In this document: positions 45,975-54,792 of the stretch, piece by piece
Numbering within the stretch: position 1 is the first letter of the stretch
Layout of the letters: each line of letters opens with the position of its first letter
Assembly: GCA_022825885.1 (NCBI GenBank)
Contig: JAJDVY010000042.1
Coordinates: forward strand, 56,845-120,844
DNA: 64,000 bases
Source: Nitrospirales bacterium
Lineage (GTDB): Bacteria > Nitrospirota > Nitrospiria > Nitrospirales > UBA8639
Direction of reading: 5' to 3'
Program-made: the position numbers and the translations under genes
Notes under the pieces: generated by a model
What the model saw: the letters and a program-made list of their open reading frames with translations, nothing else
Databases searched by the model: none
Told to the model about the DNA's origin: nothing

Positions 45975-46351
45975 CACCTCAGTCCTAGTCAGGCTGGTCA
46001 CGCGCGAGCCGCAAAGCGGCTTCGAACACGGTATGCACCGTCTTGTCGTTTTGATAGAGGAACGGGGGGGGCGAGATATTCGCGTCCAACCAGGCCATAG
46101 GTGAAGCCTACGCCGCCTTGATGCAGCACTACGACATCACCAGTGCCAACGCCCGTACTGGTCTCCGAGACGCGTTAACCAGCGGCTTGGTTGCCCCTCT
46201 GAATGGGCCAGCCGTCATTGAAGCCCTTTCAGCTTCAGGTAGTCCCGGACTCTTCGACAGACTCATTGCCGATGACTACTCAAGGGCCGGGCTGGAGACC
46301 CTGACGCTGGACCGCAAGATGGCCACACTGTCCAACGTGCGGCGTCTGTAG
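45952..46351 (+). pseudogene. PIN-domain (VapC-like) toxin, frameshifted in a G8 run
   Basis: The first frame from ATG 45952 encodes MALQYGVDTSVLVRLVTREP, a PIN N-terminus with the first catalytic Asp (D8), and stops early at 46102-46104. Removing one G from the run of eight at 46064-46071 restores a continuous 132-residue PIN protein: EIFASNQAIGEAYAALMQHY follows, then PLNGPAVIEAL, DRLIADDYSRAG and LTLDRKMATLSNVRRL to the stop at 46349-46351. The missing base count and the intact remainder point to a recent or reversible change, or a sequencing error in the homopolymer. GGAGCAAGGG precedes the start. Confidence 0.85.
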
Positions 46352-46441
46352 CCGGCAAGAGGAGGTAAATTCCAAATTCCGACGACTCGCGACGGAGATA
46401 ATAGCTGGAAACATTCAGCTTTGACCTTTTTGGGTTCTTGT

Positions 46442-46843
46442 CTACGAATGGGTCGGGGTGATGATTTCGCACGTGGGGCCGGGAGCACGGCTGAGCTTGC
46501 GGTCGAGTGTCACCAGCGGACAATCGAGTGCCTCGGCCACTGCCACGTACCAGGCATCGTAACTGGTCAGGTTGTCGCGCAAGCCCCATATTCGCTCGGC
46601 AAAGGGCGCGAAGGGGAACAACTCCACGTCGAGTTGCAACAAGTCACCGTGCGCGGTTTCGGCCTCAAGGCGCGAGATCTGACCAGTTCGTTCCAACCGA
46701 CGCAAGATGTTGCTTGCTTCGGCTAAAGCCAATTCCGGACTGGCCAAGAGGCCTTCGGCCACCACGGATTCCGCCCACTTGCCTTCCCGTCCCGAATCAA
46801 CCAAGGCCGCAGCGAGCACGGATCTGTCGACAACGGTCGTCAC
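46442..46843 (-). CDS. vapC: PIN-domain ribonuclease toxin (VapC family)
   Basis: The 133-residue protein has the four acidic PIN positions: D6 in VVDRSV, a Glu in ELALAEASNILRR, D94 in SYDAWYVAVAEAL and D113 in LVTLDRKLS. VapC toxins cut tRNA or rRNA. The start is GTG overlapping the antitoxin stop (GTGA). The pair faces the frameshifted PIN toxin gene 90 bases away, a different lineage. Confidence 0.9.
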   Translation of the reverse strand: MTTVVDRSVLAAALVDSGREGKWAESVVAEGLLASPELALAEASNILRRLERTGQISRLEAETAHGDLLQLDVELFPFAPFAERIWGLRDNLTSYDAWYVAVAEALDCPLVTLDRKLSRAPGPTCEIITPTHS

Positions 46844-47076
46844 GTCCTGTCCGCGTCACGGGCGCGCAAAATACGGGCTGGTGGAACCCGCGTTTTCGTT
46901 CCTCCCTTGCGGTTGCGAACGCCTTGCAGCCACTCGCCAACGGAAGGCCGCGACGCGATTCGCTCCAGTTCGCAACGGAGGAATTCCTGCATGGACTGGC
47001 GCTGGAGTGCCGCGCGCACCGCGAGTTCATCACGGACTTCCTCGGGCACACCTTCGATGGTGATGCGTACTGCCAT
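46840..47076 (-). CDS. vapB: VapB/FitA-type ribbon-helix-helix antitoxin
   Basis: The 78-residue protein begins with a FitA-like ribbon-helix-helix domain (VRITIEGVPEEVRDELAVRA, LQRQSMQEFLRCEL) and ends in an extended basic tail that would wrap the VapC partner. It lies directly upstream of vapC with translational coupling. Length and layout fit the FitA/VapB group. Confidence 0.88.
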   Translation of the reverse strand: MAVRITIEGVPEEVRDELAVRAALQRQSMQEFLRCELERIASRPSVGEWLQGVRNRKGGTKTRVPPARILRARDADRT

Positions 47077-47216
47077 GAACGCATTATGCCCTCATTAACA
47101 GCATTCAGCAATCAACCGGCCGAAGTCTTTGGAAATCATGCTCTCGGCAACCCATACGGCACCCCCTGGAACGCTTTCGATGAGGCGGATAACGGAGTCG
47201 GGTACAGCACTCCCGC

Positions 47217-48974
47217 TCATTTGCGGGCTTTGCCCGACCTCGACACCGGCATGACGAAGGCTTGGCCGCGGAGTTTTCGGTGGTAGGCGATGGCGAAGCG
47301 ATGGGCTTCGTCACGGATGCGCTGGACCAGGCGGGAGACGTGGGACGTGGGGGACAGGATGAGTGGTTCACGATGGCCGGGGGCGTAAATCCGTTCTTCC
47401 TTCTCGCCCTTGGCTTTGGCTAATCCGACGATGGGCAGGTGACTGAGACCAACGTCGCGCAACGCATCCGCTGCGGCCCCCAATTGTCCGATTCCCCCGT
47501 CAATCAGGATGAGATCGGGAAGCGGCAACGCCTTCTGCCCCCGGGTACCGAGTGTTCCGGCATACCGGCGCTTGACGACTTCCTCCATGCTCGCAAAGTC
47601 GTTCGCTCCCTCGACGGTTTTGATGCGGAATCGCCGGTAATCCGACTTTTTCATTTTGCCGTCTTCCCACACCACCATCGAGGCGACGGAATGGGTGCCC
47701 ATGGTATTGGAAATATCAAACCCTTCCACTCTACTCGGGGTGTGGGACAAGCCGAGGAGTCGCTGCAACTCCTCGGCCTCCTTGTGTTCCGCCGCGGTGT
47801 TGCGCAAATGCTCCGCGATGGCCGCGGCGGCATTTTCTTCGGCTAATTGGAGCAGTTGGCGTTTCGCCCCTCGCTCTGGCGTCAGGACCCGCACCCGCTT
47901 GCCTTTCTTCTGACTGAGCCAGCGTTGAATCAATTCCCGGTCGGACAGCGATTCGGACACCAGCAGTTCCTTGGGTGGCAAGGTGTCCTTATTGTAAAAC
48001 TGCTCGATGGCCGACCGGATCAACTCCTCATCCGAAGCCTCTTTCGTATCAGCCCAGAAAAAGTCCTTGCGGCCGATTAACAAGCCGCCCCGTACAAACA
48101 ACAGTTGCAGGTCCGCCGCCGGTCCCAGCCTGGCCAAACCGAGAACGTCCTGGTCCATGGGCCCGATTTGCGCCACGCGCTGTTTCTCCAGCGTCCTGGC
48201 AATGCTTGCCATGCGATCCCGCAGCCGGGCCGCTTCTTCAAATGCTTCCCGGTCGGCGGCCGCTTCCATCTCCTTGCGCAACCCGTCCAGTAATTCCTTG
48301 TCCCGCCCCTCCAGAAAACAGCGAACCTGTTCGACGATGCGATGATAGTCGTCCTGCGACTGGTTGCCGGTACAGGGCGCCATACAGCACTTGATTTCGA
48401 ATTCCAGACAGGCACGGTCCGCCGTTCCGTCGATGTCGATCTTGCACGTGGCCAACGGAAACACTTTCTTGATAACCTTCAGGGTTTCCCGAAGCGCGCC
48501 CGCGGGCACGTACGGACCGAAATACAGGGCCCCATCATTCTTCACGCGCCGCACGATCGAGAGACGCGGAAAATTCTCTTTCACCGGCAGACGGAGGAAC
48601 GGATAATGTTTGTCATCGCGGAGCACCACGTTGAACCGGGGGCGGTGACGTTTGACCAGGTTGCTCTCGAGTAAAAGGGCTTCCAATTCTGAGCGCGTGA
48701 CGATCGTTTCAATGTCCCGAACCAGGGACGTCAAGACGCGCGTCTTGGGGCTCGGGTCGTGGCCTTTCTGAAAATACGAGCGCACCCGGTCCGCCAGGAC
48801 ACGGGCCTTCCCGATGTAGAGGATCTCCCCGCCCTTGCCTTTCAACAGGTATACGCCGGGCTGGTTGGGCAGGTGCGCCAAGATCGATTCGAGCCCTTCG
48901 ACTGCGCTCAGGACAGGCCCTTCGACTTCGCTACGCTTCGCTTCGCTTCGCTCAGGAGAAACGGGTTGGGTCAC
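47217..48974 (-). CDS. uvrC: Excinuclease ABC subunit C
   Basis: UvrC makes both incisions in nucleotide excision repair. The GIY-YIG domain (NQPGVYLLKGKGGEILYIGK to VRSYFQKGHDPSPKTRVLTS) is followed by a cysteine-containing region (CLEFEIKCCMAPC), a UVR motif (AADREAFEEAARLRDRMASI), and an RNase H-like endonuclease domain (RVEGFDISNTMGTHSVASM, DLILIDGGIGQLGAA). The last part is short: HhH repeats are not obvious, giving 585 residues instead of about 610. Residues 6-27 come from a REP-like repeat (48894-48958), read through in frame from the GTG at 48974. Confidence 0.94.
   Translation of the reverse strand: MTQPVSPERSEAKRSEVEGPVLSAVEGLESILAHLPNQPGVYLLKGKGGEILYIGKARVLADRVRSYFQKGHDPSPKTRVLTSLVRDIETIVTRSELEALLLESNLVKRHRPRFNVVLRDDKHYPFLRLPVKENFPRLSIVRRVKNDGALYFGPYVPAGALRETLKVIKKVFPLATCKIDIDGTADRACLEFEIKCCMAPCTGNQSQDDYHRIVEQVRCFLEGRDKELLDGLRKEMEAAADREAFEEAARLRDRMASIARTLEKQRVAQIGPMDQDVLGLARLGPAADLQLLFVRGGLLIGRKDFFWADTKEASDEELIRSAIEQFYNKDTLPPKELLVSESLSDRELIQRWLSQKKGKRVRVLTPERGAKRQLLQLAEENAAAAIAEHLRNTAAEHKEAEELQRLLGLSHTPSRVEGFDISNTMGTHSVASMVVWEDGKMKKSDYRRFRIKTVEGANDFASMEEVVKRRYAGTLGTRGQKALPLPDLILIDGGIGQLGAAADALRDVGLSHLPIVGLAKAKGEKEERIYAPGHREPLILSPTSHVSRLVQRIRDEAHRFAIAYHRKLRGQAFVMPVSRSGKARK
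48894..48958. repeat. CCCTTCGAC-type dispersed repeat, two units, inside uvrC
   Basis: Unit 1 is at 48894-48917 (CCCTTCGACTGCGCTCAGG then ACAGG). Unit 2 begins CCCTTCGACTTCGCT at 48918 and contains CTTCG iterations before CTCAGGAG at 48958. Related copies are at 50984 and 57459. The element supplies codons near the 5' end of uvrC (residues 6-27). Confidence 0.75.
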
Positions 48975-48986
48975 GGGTGAAGCCTG

Positions 48987-49385
48987 CTACGCGGTTAACG
49001 TCCCCGGCGGCCGTTCGATCAACTCCACTTCATAGCCGTCCGGCGCATCGATGAAAATAAACCGGCTCCCCGACGACGTGCGCGTCGGACCGTCCGTGAT
49101 GGGCACGTGCCTGGCCTTTAACTGATCCATCGTCAGGTCCAGATTATCGACCTCGAACGCGAGATGGACCAGATCTTCCTGAACCTTGACGGGACCGCTT
49201 GCCGGGAAACTGCACAGCTCAATGAGTTCCTCGCTGTTGGGAACCGCCAGGAAGGCCAAATGCGACCCGCGCGGCGACACCTTGCGCTCCAGCACTTCCA
49301 ACCCCAACACGTCCCTGTAGAACGCAATGGTGGCATCCATGTCACTGACGCGCATTCGTGTGTGCAGTAATTTTTTGACGATCAT
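48987..49385 (-). CDS. Glyoxalase/VOC superfamily protein (lactoylglutathione lyase-like)
   Basis: The 132-residue protein is a vicinal-oxygen-chelate fold: LLHTRMRVSDMDATIAFYRD, VLGLEVLERKVSPRGSHLAF, then EDLVHLAFEVDNLDLTMDQL and FIDAPDGYEVELIER. His, Glu and Glu at the usual metal positions (HTRMRV, ELIEL, LAFEV/YEVELIE) suggest a metal-dependent lyase such as glyoxalase I, but VOC families are functionally diverse. The ATG at 49385 has GAGAGGG upstream; the open frame upstream has no homology. It lies 12 bases before uvrC. Confidence 0.85.
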   Translation of the reverse strand: MIVKKLLHTRMRVSDMDATIAFYRDVLGLEVLERKVSPRGSHLAFLAVPNSEELIELCSFPASGPVKVQEDLVHLAFEVDNLDLTMDQLKARHVPITDGPTRTSSGSRFIFIDAPDGYEVELIERPPGTLTA

Positions 49386-49552
49386 CGCAGACCCTCTCGT
49401 TGACAGAAACCTCATTGCCTCGGCACGACGGCAGTATTGTACTGAACCTTGCGGCGTCCAACAATACGGCCTTCTCTTCCCTCTCGACGCAAGGTATAAT
49501 GGACCAAACGATATAATTATCCGCCGAAGCGATTTGTCCCTCACGATTTCCC

Positions 49553-50983
49553 ATGAATCAGCCAAGCAGCCAGTCCCGCTCTTCCGTGTGTGTTCTGCTT
49601 CTTGGTACCGTATTGGAACTTGTCATGGCGGCGTGCTTGTCCCACCCGGCCTTTGGGGAAGGCTTCAGGATTCTGGATCAAAGCGCGTCGGCCACGGCTC
49701 AAGGCGGAGCGTTCGCCGCCCAGGCCGATGACCCGTCGGCCGTGCATTACAATCCGGCGGCCATCACGGATCTACCGGGCCTGCAAATGACGGTGGGAAC
49801 GCTGCTCGTCAACGGGGGTATTGATTTCAGGCCATCCTCCGGACCGGCCATTGAAGGCGACTTTGGCGGTACCTTTGCCAATCCTCCGCCAAGCAGTTTT
49901 TTCGTCAGCGCCAGGCTTGGTGATTGGCTGTCTCCCTCGTTCGACTCGTTGACACTGGGGTTGGGAGTCTATTCGCCCTTCGGCAACATCACACGATATC
50001 CCCGGACGTCCGGCCTTGCCCCGATCCTCACAAGAGCGGCTTCTCCGATTTTGGACGTAACCACGACCGTCGCGTTCAGGGCCCATCCTATGGTGGCGCT
50101 GGGCGCCGGGTTGGACGTGTATACGTTCTCCGACCTGTTCGGGGGGGGCCACGTTGAGGTGCAGCAAACCGCCGCGGACCTGGCACGCGCCGGATTCCCG
50201 TTTGCCCCCGACGACGATATCGAACTGAACGGCCGGGACACGGCCCTTGGATATCATGCCGGGTTGCTTTTGACGCCTGTACGCAATGAGCAAGAGCAAC
50301 CGCTTGTCAACGTTGCGTTGGTCTATCGCAGCCGGGCGACGTTGAAACTGAGAGGACAGTTCTTGAACAGAAGTCGAGGGTTTGCATTGGGAGCCAAGGC
50401 TGATCTGACCCTGCCGCAAGTCGTCACGGCCGGCCTCGCGGTGTGGCCCATTCGGGATACCCGGCGCGAGTGGAAGCTGGAAGTCGACGTGGATTACGCG
50501 GATTGGACCTCGTTCGATCACCTTGACGTAACCCTATCCAATGGCGCCGTACTTCCCAACCCGCGAAACTGGCAACGCTCGTACGTCGTGATGGCCGGCA
50601 CAGAATACACATTCATCAGGCCGGATTGGTTGCCGTCCTGGGACGTGTCCATCCGCGGCGGGTACGTGTTTGCCGACAGCCCGGTGCCGGAGCGGACGTT
50701 CAACCCCGACGTTCCGGATTCCAATTCTCATTCATACTCCGCCGGTATCGGGGTTCTGTGCCGGCGCGGCGGGACCTTTCTGGGCATGATTCCATGCGGC
50801 ACCAATCAGGAAGGTCTCGGTGTGACTGCCATAGGATTCGACGTGGCCTATCAGGGCATCTTCTACCAAGCACGTCGCATTTCAAACAATCAGGACCAGC
50901 GGGTCCGCGGAGTATGGGACACCATCATCCACGTGGTGTCATTGAATCTCCTCGTGAATTTCGACGTCCCCCGGTCACGCTGA
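49553..50983 (+). CDS. FadL/TodX family outer-membrane transporter (OmpP1)
   Basis: The 476-residue protein has a signal peptide (about residues 1-36) and then the FadL hallmark EGFRILDQSASATAQGGAFA, with QADDPSAVHYNPAAI, which forms the N-terminal plug. The rest is a beta-barrel with alternating strands. Family members import long-chain fatty acids or hydrocarbons. Two Cys (in VLCRRGG and IPCGTN) flank a loop near residues 402-417. It is monocistronic between the VOC gene (divergent) and aroE. Confidence 0.9.
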   Translation: MNQPSSQSRSSVCVLLLGTVLELVMAACLSHPAFGEGFRILDQSASATAQGGAFAAQADDPSAVHYNPAAITDLPGLQMTVGTLLVNGGIDFRPSSGPAIEGDFGGTFANPPPSSFFVSARLGDWLSPSFDSLTLGLGVYSPFGNITRYPRTSGLAPILTRAASPILDVTTTVAFRAHPMVALGAGLDVYTFSDLFGGGHVEVQQTAADLARAGFPFAPDDDIELNGRDTALGYHAGLLLTPVRNEQEQPLVNVALVYRSRATLKLRGQFLNRSRGFALGAKADLTLPQVVTAGLAVWPIRDTRREWKLEVDVDYADWTSFDHLDVTLSNGAVLPNPRNWQRSYVVMAGTEYTFIRPDWLPSWDVSIRGGYVFADSPVPERTFNPDVPDSNSHSYSAGIGVLCRRGGTFLGMIPCGTNQEGLGVTAIGFDVAYQGIFYQARRISNNQDQRVRGVWDTIIHVVSLNLLVNFDVPRSR

Positions 50984-51006
50984 CCCTTCGACAGGCTCAG
51001 GGCAGG
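50984..51006. repeat. CCCTTCGAC-type dispersed repeat, copy after fadL-like gene
   Basis: CCCTTCGACAGGCTCAGGGC followed by AGG lies immediately after the TGA of the FadL-type gene. It matches the copies at 48894 and 57459 except at the two-base variable position after CGAC. Confidence 0.75.
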
Positions 51007-51130
51007 TTTCCTGTTTCATCCCCTCGCGTCCGTTGAGTTCGGGATAATCAGTATGTGATAACTACACACCTTGCGATAGGCGATGCATCCCGGACCGGGA
51101 CGTAGCCAAGCGAAACCCGCAGGAGCCTTC

Positions 51131-51985
51131 ATGGAAATCAATACCGATACGCACTTATGCGGCGTCCTCGGCCATCCGGTGAAACACTCGCTTTCCCCGG
51201 CCATTCACAATGCCGCGTTTCAGCACGTGGGACTGAATTACGTGTACCTGGCGTTTCCGGTCGAAGACGTGCCCCATGCGCTTGACGGAATCCGCGCCTT
51301 GGGCAACCTCAGGGGGTTCAGCGTCACGATTCCGCATAAAGTGTCGGTCATGGCCCACCTGGACACGATCGAGCCCACGGCCCGGCACATCGGGGCCGTG
51401 AATACCATCGTGAAAGAGAACCAGACCCTGTCCGGCCACAATACGGACGCCTCCGGCGCCCTCCTGGCTCTGCGGCACGCAGACGTCGACCTTGCCGGCA
51501 AACACGTGGTCATGATCGGCTCCGGCGGAGCCGCACGGGCCATTGCGTTCGGGCTCGCGCTGGAAACCCCCGTCAGCCGGCTCACGATCCTGGGGATCGA
51601 AGAAGAAGAACGCCAAACCCTGGCCCACAATCTTCGTGCAGGCACGATGCTTCACGTTGAAGATCGCACCCTGAACGCGGACACCCTGGAGCCGGCCCTG
51701 GACCAGGCGCAGGTCTTGATCCACTGCACGCCCGTGGGCATGGGTCCCCACGTCGACCAGACTTGTGTGCCACAACAATTTTTCCATCCCGACCTGACGG
51801 TCATGGACATCGTGTACAACCCATTGGACACGCGATTGCTGAAGGAAGCCCGGAACGCCGGCTGCCCGACGGTCCGGGGCCTGGAAATGTTCCTGCATCA
51901 GGCCGTCGCCCAATTCGAGCTGTGGACGGGCCAACCCGCGCCGGTCCCCGTCATGCGGCAGGTCCTGGAGTCTCATTTCTCATGA
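51131..51985 (+). CDS. aroE: Shikimate dehydrogenase
   Basis: AroE reduces 3-dehydroshikimate with NADPH in the aromatic pathway. The 284-residue protein has the substrate motif GHPVKHSLSPAIHNAAF, NVTIPHK-type FSVTIPHKVSV with the catalytic Lys, GAVNTIV, GHNTDASG, the Rossmann GSGGAARAIAFGL and IHCTPVGMGP, ending in GLEMFLHQAVAQFELWTG. The ATG at 51131 has AGGAG upstream. It overlaps aroK by 4 bp. Confidence 0.96.
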   Translation: MEINTDTHLCGVLGHPVKHSLSPAIHNAAFQHVGLNYVYLAFPVEDVPHALDGIRALGNLRGFSVTIPHKVSVMAHLDTIEPTARHIGAVNTIVKENQTLSGHNTDASGALLALRHADVDLAGKHVVMIGSGGAARAIAFGLALETPVSRLTILGIEEEERQTLAHNLRAGTMLHVEDRTLNADTLEPALDQAQVLIHCTPVGMGPHVDQTCVPQQFFHPDLTVMDIVYNPLDTRLLKEARNAGCPTVRGLEMFLHQAVAQFELWTGQPAPVPVMRQVLESHFS

Positions 51986-52530
51986 ATCTGGTGCTCATCG
52001 GTTACCGGGGCACGGGAAAAAGCACCGTGACGGAACTCCTCGCGACGAGCCTTGGATGGAAAGCCATATCCACGGACGCGCAGATCGTTGAAGAGGCGCA
52101 AATGAAAATTCCGGACATTGTCGCGAGCCACGGATGGGACCACTTCCGCAATCTCGAAACCGAGGTGTGCCTTGCACTCAAAGACCGGAACCGTCTGGTC
52201 ATTGATACCGGCGGAGGCCTGATCCTCCGACCGGAGAACGTGGAAGCGTTACAACCCAATAGCCTGATCTTCTGGCTGACCGCCGCGGTGACGACGATTA
52301 CCCGGCGGATTTCGGATGACACGCAACGCCCGGCACTCACCGCGGGGAAGACGTTTGTCGAGGAAATCCAGGAAGTCCTGACCGAACGGACACCCAAATA
52401 TCAAGCCGCGGCCGATCACATCATCGCCACCGACGACCTCTCACCGGAGACGATCGCCTCGCAGATTCTCACCATTGCCCGCAGCCACGGAATCAAGCCA
52501 TCGAGCTGGCCGCATCGTGGGTCTTCTTGA
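51982..52530 (+). CDS. aroK: Shikimate kinase
   Basis: AroK phosphorylates shikimate at the 3-position. The 182-residue P-loop protein shows Walker A LIGYRGTGKST, the substrate Asp in STDAQIVEE, HGWDHFRNLETEV and the TGGG loop (VIDTGGGLI). The lid region contains RISDDTQRPAL. The ATG overlaps the aroE stop (ATGA), so the two are translationally coupled. Confidence 0.94.
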   Translation: MNLVLIGYRGTGKSTVTELLATSLGWKAISTDAQIVEEAQMKIPDIVASHGWDHFRNLETEVCLALKDRNRLVIDTGGGLILRPENVEALQPNSLIFWLTAAVTTITRRISDDTQRPALTAGKTFVEEIQEVLTERTPKYQAAADHIIATDDLSPETIASQILTIARSHGIKPSSWPHRGSS

Positions 52531-52599
52531 TACACTGCGTCAATCACCTTATGTTCCACATACTCGCTGAGAAGTCCAGGAAAAAGGGCGAGGGCATCA

Positions 52600-54792
52600 A
52601 TGAGCATTGAAAAGTATTTTGACGTTTCTCTGATTGCTGGAATGGCCCTCAAGGAAAAACAAATCCAGCAAAATTACCGCCCTATCATCGGCGTTCATAA
52701 ATGGTTCGCCCGCCGTCCCGGAACCTTATTTCGCGGGCTGATCCTTGCCGAATTCGGTAACGATAACCTGGCAGACACCTTTTTTGGGGCAAACGACTTT
52801 TCGGGATTCAAAATCGCGGACCCTTTTATGGGCGGCGGGACTCCTTTGATTGAGGCAAACCGGGTCGGATGCAATGTGCAGGGCTTCGATATCAACCCAA
52901 TGTCTGCCTGGATCGTTCGCGAGGAAATCGAACATCTCGACGTACGGGCATACAAACAGGCGGCCCAGACCCTCGTCGAGGCACTACGCGCTGACATTGA
53001 TCCGTATTACCGCACGTCCTGTCCGCTCTATGGCGACGCCGACGTGCCTGTGAAGTCCTTTCTTTGGGTCAAAGTGCTTGATTGCACAGCTTGCGGAAAA
53101 CCGTTCGATCTATTCCCGGGATACCTTCTCGCCGAAAACAGGCGCCATCCGAAGAACGTCTTTGTGTGCCAGAATTGTGGCGACCTCAACGAGGTTGACG
53201 ACCGCAAGAATCCTGGGGATTGCTCCACGTGCGGGACGTCTCTTCGCCAAACAGGGTCCGCGTACAAGGGGCGTTGCAACTGCCCTCACTGCGGGCATCT
53301 CAATACTTATCCCGGAAAGCTTCGCTCACCACTCAGCCACCGCATGTTCGCCATCGAATACTACAACCCGAAACGAAAGATCAGACACAAAGGTCGATTC
53401 TTCAAAAAACCTGATGCCGGGGACATCGCGTGCGCGGATGCCGCAGTCAGACGATGGGAGCAGGTCTCTCCAATCTTTGTGCCGGATCAGGAAATTCTGT
53501 CCGGTGACGAAACCGACCGCCTGCATCGTTGGGGCTATAGACGCTACAGAGATATGTTCAATGCGCGTCAACTGCTCGGATTGGAATTGAGTTGCCGATT
53601 AATCTCCAAGATCGAAGACGAACGCATACGCCATGCACTCGCCACAAATCTTTCCGATTTGCTCCGCTACCAGAATATGCTCTGCCGCTATGACACCATG
53701 GCACTGAAATCTCTGGATATCTTCTCCGTACACGGCTTCCCTGTCGGACTGGTGCAATGCGAATCCAACTTTCTCGGCATCACCAACGGTGCAGGATCAA
53801 ATGTCGGTTCCGGCGGCTGGTCCAATATCATCGACAAATACACCAAAGCGAAGCACTATTGCGACGCGCCATTCGAGGTTCGTCGCAACGGGACACACAA
53901 AGATCGAGTCTCAATCAAAGGCGAATGGATCGGCGAGAAGCTCAATGGCAAGCATCGTACGGTAACGATCCGGTGCGCGAACGCCACAGAGATTGAACTT
54001 GACCCAAATAGTCTCGACGCCGTGTTTACGGATCCACCTTATTTCGGCAACGTCCAGTACGGCGAACTGATGGATTTCTGCTACATCTGGCTACGTCGCC
54101 TCGTCGGGAACAAAGCCGAGGGTTTTGATCATATGTCCACACGATCTGCTGACGAACTGACGGGCAATGTCACACAAAACCGTGATTTAGGCCATTTTAC
54201 AGAAGGATTGTCCTCCGTCTATTCGCGAATGGCCCGCGCCTTGAAGCCGGGATCTCCTCTCGCGTTCACCTTTCACCACAACAAACGGGAAGCGTATTAC
54301 GCCGTCGGGGTCGCCATTCTGGATGCAGGCCTTGTCTGTTCCGCGTCGTTGCCATGCCCCGGCGAAATGGGCGGCTCAATTCATATCCATGGCACGACAT
54401 CTTCGATCATCGACACTGTTTTCGTGTGCCGGTCAACAGGCGCGATCCCTCGCAGTTGGTTGTTCGACACACCGAAGCAGCTTGCCGCAATTGTCACCAA
54501 GGATGTAGCACGGCTGGAGACCTCCGGTAGAATCCCTACCCGTGGCGATACTCGATGTATCGTCCTTGGTCATCTCACACGTATGGCAATCTGGAAATTT
54601 CACAAAAGCTGGGACAACTCTCAATCTACCGCGCAAAAAATGGCGGCTTTCGCTGGCGCGCTTTCCACCTTCGGAGATCCCGACTACGTCATAAACCTTG
54701 TGGAAGCCGCCAAGCCCAAGGCGGCATCGCTTGAGCCATTGTTGTCAGCAACGAAACCCGATGAGGACATACACGATGCCGTTTCCTTTTGA
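52600..54792 (+). CDS. Adenine-specific DNA methyltransferase with Zn-ribbon insert (COG1743/DUF1156-like)
   Basis: The 730-residue protein begins with NYRPIIGVHKWFARRPGTLF, a DUF1156-like start. Then comes the SAM-site motif DPFMGGGTPLIEA (74-86) with GFDINP (95-100). Residues 160-231 form a zinc-ribbon region with Cys pairs (C162/C165, C190/C193, C208/C211, C228/C231). The catalytic DPPY is at 478-481 (TDPPYFGNVQYGEL). The target base should be N6-adenine by family. It starts 69 bases after aroK and overlaps the downstream nuclease gene by 17 bp. The gene is visibly richer in A+T than its neighbours, suggesting acquisition. COG1743 assignment is from memory of the motif layout. Confidence 0.85.
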   Translation: MSIEKYFDVSLIAGMALKEKQIQQNYRPIIGVHKWFARRPGTLFRGLILAEFGNDNLADTFFGANDFSGFKIADPFMGGGTPLIEANRVGCNVQGFDINPMSAWIVREEIEHLDVRAYKQAAQTLVEALRADIDPYYRTSCPLYGDADVPVKSFLWVKVLDCTACGKPFDLFPGYLLAENRRHPKNVFVCQNCGDLNEVDDRKNPGDCSTCGTSLRQTGSAYKGRCNCPHCGHLNTYPGKLRSPLSHRMFAIEYYNPKRKIRHKGRFFKKPDAGDIACADAAVRRWEQVSPIFVPDQEILSGDETDRLHRWGYRRYRDMFNARQLLGLELSCRLISKIEDERIRHALATNLSDLLRYQNMLCRYDTMALKSLDIFSVHGFPVGLVQCESNFLGITNGAGSNVGSGGWSNIIDKYTKAKHYCDAPFEVRRNGTHKDRVSIKGEWIGEKLNGKHRTVTIRCANATEIELDPNSLDAVFTDPPYFGNVQYGELMDFCYIWLRRLVGNKAEGFDHMSTRSADELTGNVTQNRDLGHFTEGLSSVYSRMARALKPGSPLAFTFHHNKREAYYAVGVAILDAGLVCSASLPCPGEMGGSIHIHGTTSSIIDTVFVCRSTGAIPRSWLFDTPKQLAAIVTKDVARLETSGRIPTRGDTRCIVLGHLTRMAIWKFHKSWDNSQSTAQKMAAFAGALSTFGDPDYVINLVEAAKPKAASLEPLLSATKPDEDIHDAVSF

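Noticed and set aside
46118..46351. Independent small gene starting at 46118
   Set aside because: Its translation is the C-terminal half of the PIN toxin that begins at 45952; the shared frameshift point explains it better than a separate gene.
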